5,979 nucleotides of DNA. Source: Gemmatimonadota bacterium. GTDB taxonomy: Bacteria > Gemmatimonadota > Gemmatimonadetes > Longimicrobiales > Gaopeijiaceae. Made by a program: the position numbers and the translations under genes. The notes beneath the pieces were generated by a model. That model had not been told where the DNA came from, ran no database searches, and saw only the letters and a program-made list of their open reading frames with translations. Below are positions 1 to 5,979 of the stretch, piece after piece. Every line of letters begins with the position of its first letter. Within the stretch, counting starts at the first letter, position 1. Location: positions 5,318-11,296 of the forward strand of contig PCCM01000007.1 of assembly GCA_002731735.1 (NCBI GenBank), given 5' to 3'.

Positions 1-596
1 GCGAGATCTTGGCAAACCGGCTCGAGCAGATCGAGCTGCGCCAGCTTGTCCCGAGTCCCTTGTAGAAAGAGCAGCGGGACGCCGGCTTCCTTCAAGTGGT
101 CACTCCGTTCGATGCCCGGATTCTGGACAGGATGGAGGGGAAAGCCGAAGAAGACGATGCCGCGGACATCCGCGAGAGGTTCCTTCGCGGCGGCCAGGGA
201 CGTCATTCGGCCGCCCATCGACTTGCCCCCCGCGAAAAGGGGAAGTCCGTCCGAAAGCGCCGAGGTAGCAGATATGGCCGACCGCACGGTCTTCAGCAGA
301 ATGGGTTGAAAATCGGGGCGTCGCCGGCCCTGCTCCGTGTACGGAAACTGGTACCGGAACGTGGCGATACGCCGATCGGCCAGGTGACCGGCCAAAGTTT
401 CCATGAAAACATGCCGCATCCCGGCTCCGGCCCCGTGCCCCAGTACCAGCAGGCAATCGGCGTTTGCCGGGCACATGAGCAGGGCCGAGACGACACCCGA
501 GCTTTGCGTCGCCTCGAAACTGTGTTCGGTCGGCTCGATCTTGTGCTCTATCGGTTCGACCTCGTGCTTTACCGTCTCGACCTCTTGGTGGCTCAT
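1..596 (-). CDS. Alpha/beta hydrolase, KANL3/Tex30-type, 3' end cut by window edge
   Basis: Reading the minus strand from ATG at 596 gives 198 complete codons with no stop before the window edge. The fold is recognisable from GHGAGAGM (residues 53-60, oxyanion-loop region), RYQFPY (81-86), the nucleophile elbow GGKSMGG (123-129, catalytic Ser126), FFGFPLHP (149-156) and LFLQGTRD (176-183), whose Asp183 is the likely acid of the triad. The catalytic His should lie beyond the left edge. This motif set is typical of the bacterial KANL3/Tex30 (dienelactone-hydrolase-like) family, whose substrates are mostly unknown; a cytoplasmic location is likely because no signal peptide is seen. The start at 596 is supported by GAGGT at 609-605, 8 nt upstream. 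The first 31 residues before the fold are unusual, being three degenerate seven-residue repeats rich in Glu and His. The gene is divergent from the ridA-like gene. Family assignment is firm; the reaction is not. Confidence 0.88.
   Translation of the reverse strand, partial: MSHQEVETVKHEVEPIEHKIEPTEHSFEATQSSGVVSALLMCPANADCLLVLGHGAGAGMRHVFMETLAGHLADRRIATFRYQFPYTEQGRRRPDFQPILLKTVRSAISATSALSDGLPLFAGGKSMGGRMTSLAAAKEPLADVRGIVFFGFPLHPVQNPGIERSDHLKEAGVPLLFLQGTRDKLAQLDLLEPVCQDL
522..584 (-). repeat. Three in-frame 21-nt tandem repeats in the hydrolase N-terminus
   Basis: Codons 5-25 of the hydrolase form three consecutive units: EVETVKH, EVEPIEH and KIEPTEH. At the DNA level I count units 1 and 2 identical at 17 of 21 bases and units 2 and 3 at 15 of 21. 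The next seven residues (SFEATQS) may be a decayed fourth copy. The segment is charged, lies before the catalytic fold and is not part of the known family core. Confidence 0.75.
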
Positions 597-604
597 CTCG
601 TGAG

Positions 605-609
605 ACCTC
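605..609 (-). promoter_or_regulatory. Ribosome binding site of the alpha/beta hydrolase
   Basis: The minus strand reads GAGGT here, 8 nt before the ATG at 596. The spacing is ideal and decides the start upstream of the heptad-repeat segment rather than at the next methionine, residue 41. Confidence 0.6.
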
Positions 610-630
610 GGTTGCGACGTGGCGAGGGCG

Positions 631-640
631 ACCAATTGGT
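631..640. promoter_or_regulatory. Perfect 10-bp palindrome, candidate operator
   Basis: ACCAATTGGT is a perfect inverted repeat inside the divergent intergenic region, 35 bp from the hydrolase start and 100 bp from the ridA-like start. A dimeric regulator site controlling both genes is possible. No regulator gene is visible in the window and there is no second copy to support it. Confidence 0.25.
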
Positions 641-730
641 TAGGTGCAGGCCTCTGCCGCAAGGTTGAGGGACCCCCGTGTGCATCCGGGGCGGGGACGC
701 GTAAGTTCGACCAGCCAGTCATCTCGTTCC

Positions 731-735
731 GGAGG
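731..735 (+). promoter_or_regulatory. Ribosome binding site of the ridA-like gene
   Basis: GGAGG with a 5-nt spacer to ATG 741. It is the strongest Shine-Dalgarno match in the window. It fixes the start so that the signal peptide is included in the protein. Confidence 0.8.
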
Positions 736-740
736 ATACC

Positions 741-1193
741 ATGCTTCGTGGAGTCGCTGCTGTTGCCCTGTCCCTCTTGGTCGTCGCTTGCCAACCACCC
801 GTTTCAGAGGCCGATGCCGCGCCACCTGCGATTCAGCAGGCTGCGGCTCCCGAGTATCTGAATCCCAGCGCTCGTTTGCCGTTCTCCGAAGGGGTTCGAC
901 ACGGAGGTGTGCTCTACTTGGCCGGAAAACTCGGAACGGGCGGTGAGCGTGGAATTCAGCCCGAGACGCGCCGTGCTCTCGAGTCCATCCAGGATGCGCT
1001 CGAGCGCTTCGGATCTTCGATAGACCGAGTCTTGAAGTGCACGGTCTTCCTGGCCGATATGGCTGAGTGGAGTGCCATGAACCAGGTCTACACGGAGTTC
1101 TTTCCCGAGAACAAGCCGGCTCGAACCGCAGTGGGAGCTTCTGGACTTTCGGGGAATGGACGCGTGGAAATCGAGTGCATGGCAGCGGCGTGA
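741..1193 (+). CDS. RidA (YjgF/YER057c/UK114) family protein with lipoprotein signal peptide
   Basis: The gene encodes 150 residues. Residues 1-17 form a lipoprotein signal: Arg3, a hydrophobic stretch, then the lipobox VVAC with Cys17 as the lipidated residue. Gln18 after it would favour outer-membrane sorting by the E. coli Lol rule. A Pro/Ala-rich linker runs to about residue 37. The RidA fold follows: LPFSEGV (46-52), LYLAGKLGTGG (58-68), the helix around QPETRRALESI (73-83), and KCTVFLADM (99-107). PARTAV (126-131) holds Arg128, matching E. coli RidA Arg105, and VEIE (142-145) holds Glu143, matching Glu120. These carboxylate-binding and catalytic residues suggest that enamine/imine deaminase activity is retained, although the position of RidA Cys107 is Ala130. 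RidA proteins are normally cytosolic, so an envelope location is the odd feature. The gene is first in a tight unit with msrA. Family is certain; localisation is inferred from sequence. Confidence 0.92.
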   Translation: MLRGVAAVALSLLVVACQPPVSEADAAPPAIQQAAAPEYLNPSARLPFSEGVRHGGVLYLAGKLGTGGERGIQPETRRALESIQDALERFGSSIDRVLKCTVFLADMAEWSAMNQVYTEFFPENKPARTAVGASGLSGNGRVEIECMAAA

Positions 1194-1197
1194 ACGT

Positions 1198-1245
1198 GAA
1201 GGTTCGTCTGACATCGTGACGGAAGGTTCATCCGAGATCGTGACC
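1198..1245 (+). repeat. 24-bp tandem duplication across the msrA start region
   Basis: Copies at 1198-1221 and 1222-1245 match at 20 of 24 bases and translate in the msrA frame as EGSSDIVT and EGSSEIVT. Each copy contains GAAGG followed 13 nt later by an in-frame GTG (1216 and 1240), so the duplication copies a possible initiation region. Confidence 0.8.
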
Positions 1246-1761
1246 CTCGGCGGAGGCTGCTACTGGTGTCTGGAGGCGGTCTTCGAGTTGCTCGAGGGCG
1301 TCGAGAGCGTGGTGTCGGGCGCCTCGGGCGGGCCGGAGCCGAATCCCACGTACGAGCAGTTGTGCTCCGGCCGTAGCGGGCACGCCGAGGTGGTTCAGCT
1401 TCAGGTCGACCCCACGGTCACGAGCTTTCAGGAGATTCTCGGGGTCTTCTTCGCCACGCACGATCCCACGACACTGAATCGTCAGGGGGGTGATGTGGGG
1501 CCCCAGTACCGATCGGCGATCTACTACCACTCGTCGGAGCAAAAAGAGACGGCGGAGGCAATGATCGCTGCTTTGACCGAAGAGAGAGTTTGGTCCGATC
1601 CAATCGTCACAGAAGTCACGCCCTTCGACGCGTTCTACCCGGCCAAGCCCGAACATCAGGAGTACTTTCGTAGAAACGGAGATCAGCCTTACTGCCAGTT
1701 CGTAATCAACCCCAAAGTTGCCAAGCTCAGGAAGAAATTCGCACACAGGCTGACAAAGTGA
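1216..1761 (+). CDS. msrA: Peptide methionine-S-sulfoxide reductase MsrA
   Basis: MsrA reduces the S-epimer of methionine sulfoxide, free or in proteins, with thioredoxin as the usual electron donor. Numbering from GTG 1216 (181 residues), the active-site motif GGGCYWC lies at 12-18 with catalytic Cys15; the common family form is GCFWC. NPTYEQLCSGRSGHAEV (43-59), GGDVGPQYRSAIYY (91-104) and FYPAKPEHQEYF (140-151) are family signatures, and Cys160 in QPYCQF is the likely resolving cysteine. There is no MsrB domain and no signal peptide, so it should be cytoplasmic, unlike the gene before it. The start is uncertain. GTG 1216 leaves a 22-nt gap after the ridA-like gene and gives a normal short N-terminus. 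ATG 1156 would add 20 residues with no family likeness and overlap the upstream gene by 38 nt. GTG 1240 is also possible. No start has a well-placed strong Shine-Dalgarno. The TGA stop overlaps the next gene's ATG. Confidence 0.95.
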   Translation: MTEGSSEIVTLGGGCYWCLEAVFELLEGVESVVSGASGGPEPNPTYEQLCSGRSGHAEVVQLQVDPTVTSFQEILGVFFATHDPTTLNRQGGDVGPQYRSAIYYHSSEQKETAEAMIAALTEERVWSDPIVTEVTPFDAFYPAKPEHQEYFRRNGDQPYCQFVINPKVAKLRKKFAHRLTK

Positions 1762-2642
1762 TGACGGTTACGCTCATCACAGGGGCCAGCACTGGCATCG
1801 GTGAGGCGACCGCCCTTCACCTCGCGCGGATGGGCCATACCGTCTACGCTTCGATGCGTACGCCCGATTCCTCCGGCGACGTGCTCCGTGCTGCCGCGCA
1901 AGAAGAGCGGCTGGATCTCGAAGTCATGAGGCTCGATGTCGACGACTCCACGTCGGTGGCATCCGCGGTGGGCGACGTCATGGAACGTTCCGGCCGGATC
2001 GACGTTCTCGTGAACAATGCCGGTATCCTGAAGCTCACGAGCGTCGAGGAGGCCCCCCTCGAGGAGGCCAAAGCCGTCTTCGAAACCAACGTCTTCGGAG
2101 CGCTCCGGATGATGCAGGCCGTGCTTCCGGAGATGAGGGAGCAGGGAAGCGGCACGATCGTGAACATGTCGTCCGTAGCGGGACGGCTCGTGAGTCCAGG
2201 CCATGGCATCTATGCCGCGACCAAGTATGCTTTGGAGGCTTTGAGCGAGGCGGTCGCCATCGAAACGAGGCGGCTCGGCATCCGAGTCATCGTGATCGAG
2301 CCGGGGTTCATTTCGACCCCGATCCTCGACAAAGGTGGTGCGGTCGAGGTGGGTGACGGGCCCTACGCCGTTCATCTAAAGAGGATGCAGTCGCTGTACA
2401 GTAACGCTCGCGGGGGCGCTGATCCGCCGAGCGCAGTGGCCGAGGTCATCGCCGACGCGCTCGACGACCCCACCCGGCGCTTTCGTTACATCGCGGGGAA
2501 GGACGCTCCACCCGTGCTCAATGGAAGGGCGCGAATGACGGATGAAGAGTGGATCGACATGGGGCGCGAGATGACCGATGAGGAGTACTTCGCCGAGAGC
2601 GGGCGGCGATTTGGCGCGGACGGGGGTGCAGGGACGGAATAG
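1761..2642 (+). CDS. Classical short-chain dehydrogenase/reductase (17-beta-HSD/retinol-dehydrogenase-like)
   Basis: This 293-residue Rossmann-fold oxidoreductase has all classical SDR landmarks: the cofactor loop TGASTGIG (7-14), NNAG (85-88), catalytic Asn110 in TNVFG, Ser138 in NMSSVAG, and the YAATK motif with Tyr151 and Lys155, followed by IEPGFISTPI (179-188). Arg33 just after the second strand (ASMRTPD) favours NADP(H) over NAD(H). The overall pattern resembles the 17-beta-HSD-like SDR group, which acts on alcohol/carbonyl substrates; the actual substrate cannot be read from sequence. The C-terminus carries two MTDEE motifs (259-263 and 271-275) about 12 residues apart. ATG 1761 overlaps the msrA stop in TGATG, which indicates translational coupling; the GTG at 1758 would add only one residue. 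The gene ends 34 bp before the end of the convergent permease gene. Confidence 0.92.
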   Translation: MTVTLITGASTGIGEATALHLARMGHTVYASMRTPDSSGDVLRAAAQEERLDLEVMRLDVDDSTSVASAVGDVMERSGRIDVLVNNAGILKLTSVEEAPLEEAKAVFETNVFGALRMMQAVLPEMREQGSGTIVNMSSVAGRLVSPGHGIYAATKYALEALSEAVAIETRRLGIRVIVIEPGFISTPILDKGGAVEVGDGPYAVHLKRMQSLYSNARGGADPPSAVAEVIADALDDPTRRFRYIAGKDAPPVLNGRARMTDEEWIDMGREMTDEEYFAESGRRFGADGGAGTE

Positions 2643-2676
2643 GCCGTGAGGTCGTCGTTGGATCGACCGCTGATCG
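2643..2676. other. Short convergent junction, no clear terminator
   Basis: These 34 bp separate the SDR stop from the permease stop. The only structure I see is a 5-bp inverted repeat, GGTCG (2650-2654) and CGACC (2664-2668), with a 9-nt loop and no T-tract on either side. It is too weak to call an intrinsic terminator, so transcription may run into the opposite gene or end by Rho. Confidence 0.5.
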
Positions 2677-5600
2677 TTACTGGGTCGGTACGACAGCTGA
2701 TGGATCGATGGCAAGATCGTCACCGGTTCCGTACTTGAGGAAAAGCACCGGGACCACCACCATGTTCAGCGCCAGGGACGTGAGGATCCCCCCCAGTACG
2801 ACGATTGCCATCGGGCTCTGGATCTCGTTCCCGGGCTCCCCTCCGGCGAGTGCCAGAGGCAAGAGAGCCAGCCCCGCGGTGAGCGCTGTCATCATAATCG
2901 GGTTCAGCCGTTCCAATGAGCCCTGGATCACGGCTCGGCGGAGCGGCGTTCCCTCATGGAGCAGGTGATTGTAGTGGCTCACCATCAGGATCCCGTTCCT
3001 GACGGCGATCCCAAAGAGGGTGATGAACCCGACTAGCGTCGCGACGTTGAGCACTCCGCCGGTGATCCACACGGCGACAACTCCGCCCACCAATGCCAAA
3101 GGCAGGTTCACCATGACAAGGAGAACCTGGCGAAGGGAGCCGAATTCGATGAATAGAAGCAGGAAAATAGCCGCCAAGGATAGCAGGCTCATGAGTCCGA
3201 TCGTGCGGGTGGCCGCACCAGCGGATTCGAACTGGCCGCCGTATTCGATGTAGTACCCGGAGGGTAGATCGACCGCCGCCCGCACGCCGCTTTCGATGTC
3301 TTCCACCACGCTCCCCACGTCCCGGCCCGCAACGTTGGACTGAACCACGATCATGCGCTGGACGTTCTCGCGGGAGATGGCGTTGGGGCCCATGTCGAAG
3401 CGAACATCGGCCAGAGATCCGAGGGTGACCTGCGGGCCGCCGGGTGTATCGATCCTCGCGCGGCGCACGGCCTCGAGGCTTCCCCGATACTCAGGCGCGA
3501 ACCGGACCACGAGATCAAAGGCCCGCTCGTCCTCCAGGACTTGGGAGACTGCCTCCCCCGCGAAAGCAACGTCGATGGCGTCGGCAAGAAACTTGGGCGT
3601 CACCCCGTAACGTGCCATGGCGGGCCGGGCCATATTCACCCTGACCTGGGGGACATCTGCCTGCTGCTCCACAGCGACGTCGACCGTGCCTTCGACCGTC
3701 TGAATCACACCTTCGATTTCCCGGGCTAGCGCTCGTAGTTCGTACAGGTCGGGCCCGAAGAGCTTCACGGCGATGCTGGCTCGTGTTCCCGAGAGCATGT
3801 GATCGATTCGGTGGCCGATCGGCTGGCCTATCGTAATTTCTGTTCCCGGTACCGCGGCCAGGTTCGCACGTAGTTCTTCCAGAACCGCGTCGTAGTCGTA
3901 GCCGGCCAACTCTAGCCGCGCATCGATCTCGGCGGCATTTACGCCCTGGGCATGCTCATCGAGCTCTGCTCTGCCGGTACGGCGGGCGGTCTCCACGACT
4001 GCAGGATGGGCCAGAAGGGTCTGCTCAATCCGCCGTCCTAGGGCGTCGGACTCGTCGAGGGAGGTGCCGGGCACCGTGAGGGCGCTGATCACGAGCGAGC
4101 CCTCCTGGAACTCTGGAAGAAAGGAACGGCCGAGGAACGGCAGGACGGCCAGCGACGCGATCGAGAGTACGGCGGCACCCGTCATGACGGGCCATGGATG
4201 TCGGACAACTCGCTCTAAGGTCGTCGCGTAGGATCGCTTCAGCGTTCGGGCCACCCAGCTTTCCTCGTCCGTTTGCATCGCCTTCGACCGAGGCAGAAGG
4301 TAGGTGGAGAGCGCAGGAGTGACAGTGAGCGCGACGATGAGAGACGCCAGGATCGAGACGATGTACGCCAGTCCCAGCGGCTGGAGCATGCGGCCCTCGA
4401 CGCCGGAGAGAAAAAAGAGCGGCAGGAACACGACCATGATGATCAAGGTGGCGATGACGATGCTGGCCAGGATCTCCTTGGAAGCTCCGTAAGCCACTTC
4501 GTGAACGGGCCTGCGCTCTTCGGGTGGCCTGTGTTGATTTTCCCGCAGGCGTCGGAACACGTTCTCGACCACGATCACTGCGTCGTCGACCAGTGCGCCG
4601 ATCGCGATGGCCATGCCCCCCAGCGTCATCGTGTTGATGGTGATGTTCAGGAGCTTCAGCGCCAACACCGATGTGATCAGAGAGAGCGGTATCGCAAGGA
4701 CGGAAATGAAGGTGGTTCTGGCGCTCCACAGAAAGATGAAGAGGATGACGACGACCAGGATTGCGCCGTCGCGAAGCGCCTCCAAGACGTTGTCCACGGC
4801 TGTCTCGATGAAGTTCGCCTGCCGAAAAATGCTTCGGTTGATCTGAATGTCCGTGGGTAGTGTCGACTGGATATCCGAAAGCTCCTGGTCGATTCTGTCC
4901 GTGAGCTCCAGGGTGTTCGTGTCGGGTTGTTTCAGTATGGTCAGGATGACGGCCCGTTCGGCGTTGGCCGAGCCTTCTCCGAGCCGGGTGGCGGCTCCGA
5001 TTCGCACGTCGGCCACGTCACCGATCGTGATCGGCGTCGCTCCCCGCACCGCGACAACAGTCTGCGCGATATCGTCGAGGTCCTGAACTCGTCCGGTCCC
5101 ACGGATGAGATATTCCTGCCCCCGCTCCATGAACACGCCGCCCGAGGCGTTCACGTTGGAGCCTTCAGCCGCCTGCAAAACGTCCTGCAGACTGACATCG
5201 AAGGCGGCCAGCAGGGCGGGGCTGACCAGAACCTGATATTGCTTGACGTCCCCACCCAGAGGAATCACTTGGGCGACGCCGGGGACGGCGAGCAGACGTC
5301 GTCGGATGGTCCAGTCTGCGACGGAACGCACATCCGTGTCCGATACCGCACCGGTTCCGGTCACCGCGATCAACATGATCTCACCCATGATGGATGAGAT
5401 CGGGGCGAGGACAGGGGCACCCACACCCTCAGGGAGTCCCGACGCTACGAGTTGGAGCTTCTCGTTCACGATCTGTCTGGCACGGAAGATGTCAGTACCC
5501 CAGTCGAATTCCACCCAGACGATGCTGATGCCTTGCGAGGTGGACGAGCGAACCCGGCGTACACCGGTGGCGCCGTTCACGGCGGTTTCCACCGGGAAAG

Positions 5601-5796
5601 TGACGAGAGTTTCCACCTCCTCGGGCGCCATCCCATGTGCTTCGGTCAGCACGGTCACCGTAGGGGCAGTCAGATCGGGGAAGACGTCTACCGGCATGCG
5701 GACAGCCGTGATGGCTCCGGCGATCAGGAGGAGAGCAGCCGAGACCAATACGAAGAAGTGGTTGTCGATGGACCAGCGGATCAGTTTACCTAGCAT
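2677..5796 (-). CDS. Heavy-metal-type RND efflux permease, CusA/CzcA family
   Basis: A 1039-residue inner-membrane proton antiporter, normal length for the family, that would form a trimer joined to a periplasmic adaptor and an outer-membrane channel. Numbering from ATG 5796: the first membrane helix is at 14-34, then VDVFPDLTAPTV (36-47). A first porter domain is followed by a helix cluster at about 345-500, another helix at 534-555, a second porter domain with GHRIDHMLSG (661-670), and a final helix cluster from 866 to 1022. TM4 reads GALVDDAVIVVEN (400-412) with Asp404 and Glu411. The Asp that opens the CzcA TM4 motif is Ala here. TM10 reads GIAVRNG (929-935), where CusA has its conserved Glu. 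By my alignment the CusA periplasmic metal-site Met573 and Met672 are Ser571 and His666. The substrate is therefore unassigned. ATG 5796 lies 4 bp after the adaptor stop; GTG 5829 would add 11 residues inside the adaptor gene. Confidence 0.93.
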   Translation of the reverse strand: MLGKLIRWSIDNHFFVLVSAALLLIAGAITAVRMPVDVFPDLTAPTVTVLTEAHGMAPEEVETLVTFPVETAVNGATGVRRVRSSTSQGISIVWVEFDWGTDIFRARQIVNEKLQLVASGLPEGVGAPVLAPISSIMGEIMLIAVTGTGAVSDTDVRSVADWTIRRRLLAVPGVAQVIPLGGDVKQYQVLVSPALLAAFDVSLQDVLQAAEGSNVNASGGVFMERGQEYLIRGTGRVQDLDDIAQTVVAVRGATPITIGDVADVRIGAATRLGEGSANAERAVILTILKQPDTNTLELTDRIDQELSDIQSTLPTDIQINRSIFRQANFIETAVDNVLEALRDGAILVVVILFIFLWSARTTFISVLAIPLSLITSVLALKLLNITINTMTLGGMAIAIGALVDDAVIVVENVFRRLRENQHRPPEERRPVHEVAYGASKEILASIVIATLIIMVVFLPLFFLSGVEGRMLQPLGLAYIVSILASLIVALTVTPALSTYLLPRSKAMQTDEESWVARTLKRSYATTLERVVRHPWPVMTGAAVLSIASLAVLPFLGRSFLPEFQEGSLVISALTVPGTSLDESDALGRRIEQTLLAHPAVVETARRTGRAELDEHAQGVNAAEIDARLELAGYDYDAVLEELRANLAAVPGTEITIGQPIGHRIDHMLSGTRASIAVKLFGPDLYELRALAREIEGVIQTVEGTVDVAVEQQADVPQVRVNMARPAMARYGVTPKFLADAIDVAFAGEAVSQVLEDERAFDLVVRFAPEYRGSLEAVRRARIDTPGGPQVTLGSLADVRFDMGPNAISRENVQRMIVVQSNVAGRDVGSVVEDIESGVRAAVDLPSGYYIEYGGQFESAGAATRTIGLMSLLSLAAIFLLLFIEFGSLRQVLLVMVNLPLALVGGVVAVWITGGVLNVATLVGFITLFGIAVRNGILMVSHYNHLLHEGTPLRRAVIQGSLERLNPIMMTALTAGLALLPLALAGGEPGNEIQSPMAIVVLGGILTSLALNMVVVPVLFLKYGTGDDLAIDPSAVVPTQ

Positions 5797-5800
5797 CGTC

Positions 5801-5979
5801 TTAGTGGCCGTGGCCACCGGCGAAGTCACCGCCGGACAAGGAGGCGAGCCGGACCTGATAGGCGCCCACGGTCACGACCCTTTCCCCGAGGTCGAGCCCG
5901 GCCAGGATTTCGGTTCGACTCCCGTCGCGGGCGCCCAACGTCAGGACGCGACGCGCGAAGGTTTCGCCACCGGTCTGTA
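5801..5979 (-). CDS. RND efflux periplasmic adaptor subunit (membrane fusion protein), C-terminal fragment
   Basis: The last 58 codons and TAA stop (5803-5801) of a gene that enters from the right edge. The visible end contains RRVLTLGARDG (about residues 9-19 of the fragment), a pattern of the membrane-proximal beta domain, then AGLDLGERVVTVGAYQVRL (about 26-44), the usual closing segment of HlyD/CusB-type adaptors. The tail ends in GGHGH, a small His-containing end sometimes seen in metal-efflux adaptors. The gene lies immediately upstream of the permease with only 4 bp between, so the two are almost certainly co-transcribed as adaptor then pump. The signal peptide, hairpin and any metal-binding residues are outside the window, and an outer-membrane channel gene may lie farther upstream. 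Confidence 0.85.
   Translation of the reverse strand, partial: QTGGETFARRVLTLGARDGSRTEILAGLDLGERVVTVGAYQVRLASLSGGDFAGGHGH

Larger units (their letters stand above)
597..740. other. Divergent intergenic region between hydrolase and ridA-like gene
   Basis: These 144 bp separate two genes read away from each other, so promoters for both should lie here. I see the two ribosome binding sites, the palindrome at 631-640 and a possible small hairpin with arms CCCCG (674-678) and CGGGG (687-691) around an 8-nt loop. No hexamer pair close to a sigma-70 consensus is convincing on either strand, and no small ORF stands out. Confidence 0.6.

Noticed and set aside
612..645. TTGCGA and a weak downstream hexamer as a sigma-70 promoter for the ridA-like gene
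   Set aside because: The candidate -10 hexamers match the consensus at too few positions to separate from chance in this G+C-rich region.
96..668. 190-codon open frame on the plus strand, antisense to the hydrolase
   Set aside because: The minus strand translates to a clear alpha/beta hydrolase over the same region. The plus frame is Arg-rich, has no family motif, and its repeated LDLVLYR segment is only the complement of the heptad repeats.
2650..2668. Possible terminator hairpin between the convergent genes
   Set aside because: The stem is only 5 bp with a 9-nt loop and no T-run follows on either strand.
4025..4860. Long open frames within the permease region (234 codons minus, 195 codons plus)
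   Set aside because: They are alternative frames of a G+C-rich gene. Their products are His/Arg/Asp-rich without recognisable domains, while the permease frame is intact and conserved throughout.
5797..5829. Upstream GTG start (5829) for the permease
   Set aside because: It would add 11 residues unlike the family N-terminus, overlap the adaptor gene by 29 nt and has no good Shine-Dalgarno. The methionine at 5796 matches the usual start just before the first membrane helix.
1..5979. A defence, CRISPR, phage or integrative element
   Set aside because: No integrase, transposase, terminal inverted repeats, spacer-repeat array, tRNA or defence-type domain is visible. All genes belong to common housekeeping, stress or efflux families.

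Overview
The window is G+C-rich and almost fully coding. It reads as chromosomal DNA of a Gram-negative bacterium: it has a tripartite-type RND efflux pump with a periplasmic adaptor, and a lipoprotein signal peptide whose residue after the cysteine is Gln, which by the E. coli Lol rule would favour the outer membrane. I cannot name the species. The gene style would fit an environmental lineage such as Gemmatimonadota or Acidobacteriota, but that is a weak guess. I see no mobile element, RNA gene or CRISPR array.

Layout. (1) Positions 1-596, minus strand: an alpha/beta hydrolase of the KANL3/Tex30 (dienelactone-hydrolase-like) type, cut by the left edge, with an odd heptad-repeat N-terminus. 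(2) Positions 597-740: a divergent intergenic region with a perfect 10-bp palindrome and the ribosome binding sites of both flanking genes. (3) Positions 741-2642, plus strand: a compact three-gene unit. It contains a RidA-family protein carrying a lipoprotein signal peptide, a peptide methionine sulfoxide reductase MsrA, and a classical short-chain dehydrogenase/reductase whose start codon overlaps the msrA stop. (4) Positions 2643-2676: a short convergent junction. (5) Positions 2677-5979, minus strand: a heavy-metal-type (CusA/CzcA family) RND permease, preceded 4 bp upstream by the last 58 codons of its periplasmic adaptor, which runs off the right edge.

How the genes may work together. 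The plus-strand unit suggests handling of oxidised or reactive products. MsrA reduces methionine sulfoxide, RidA proteins hydrolyse reactive enamine/imine intermediates and some act as oxidant-activated chaperones, and the SDR would reduce or oxidise a carbonyl/alcohol substrate. The minus-strand adaptor-permease pair would pump a substrate, possibly a metal ion, across the envelope. The two units converge and show no sign of shared regulation. The window is mostly made of known families. Its unusual points are the exported RidA, a 24-bp tandem duplication at the start of msrA, the heptad repeats in the hydrolase, and permease residues that fit neither the CusA nor the CzcA pattern cleanly.
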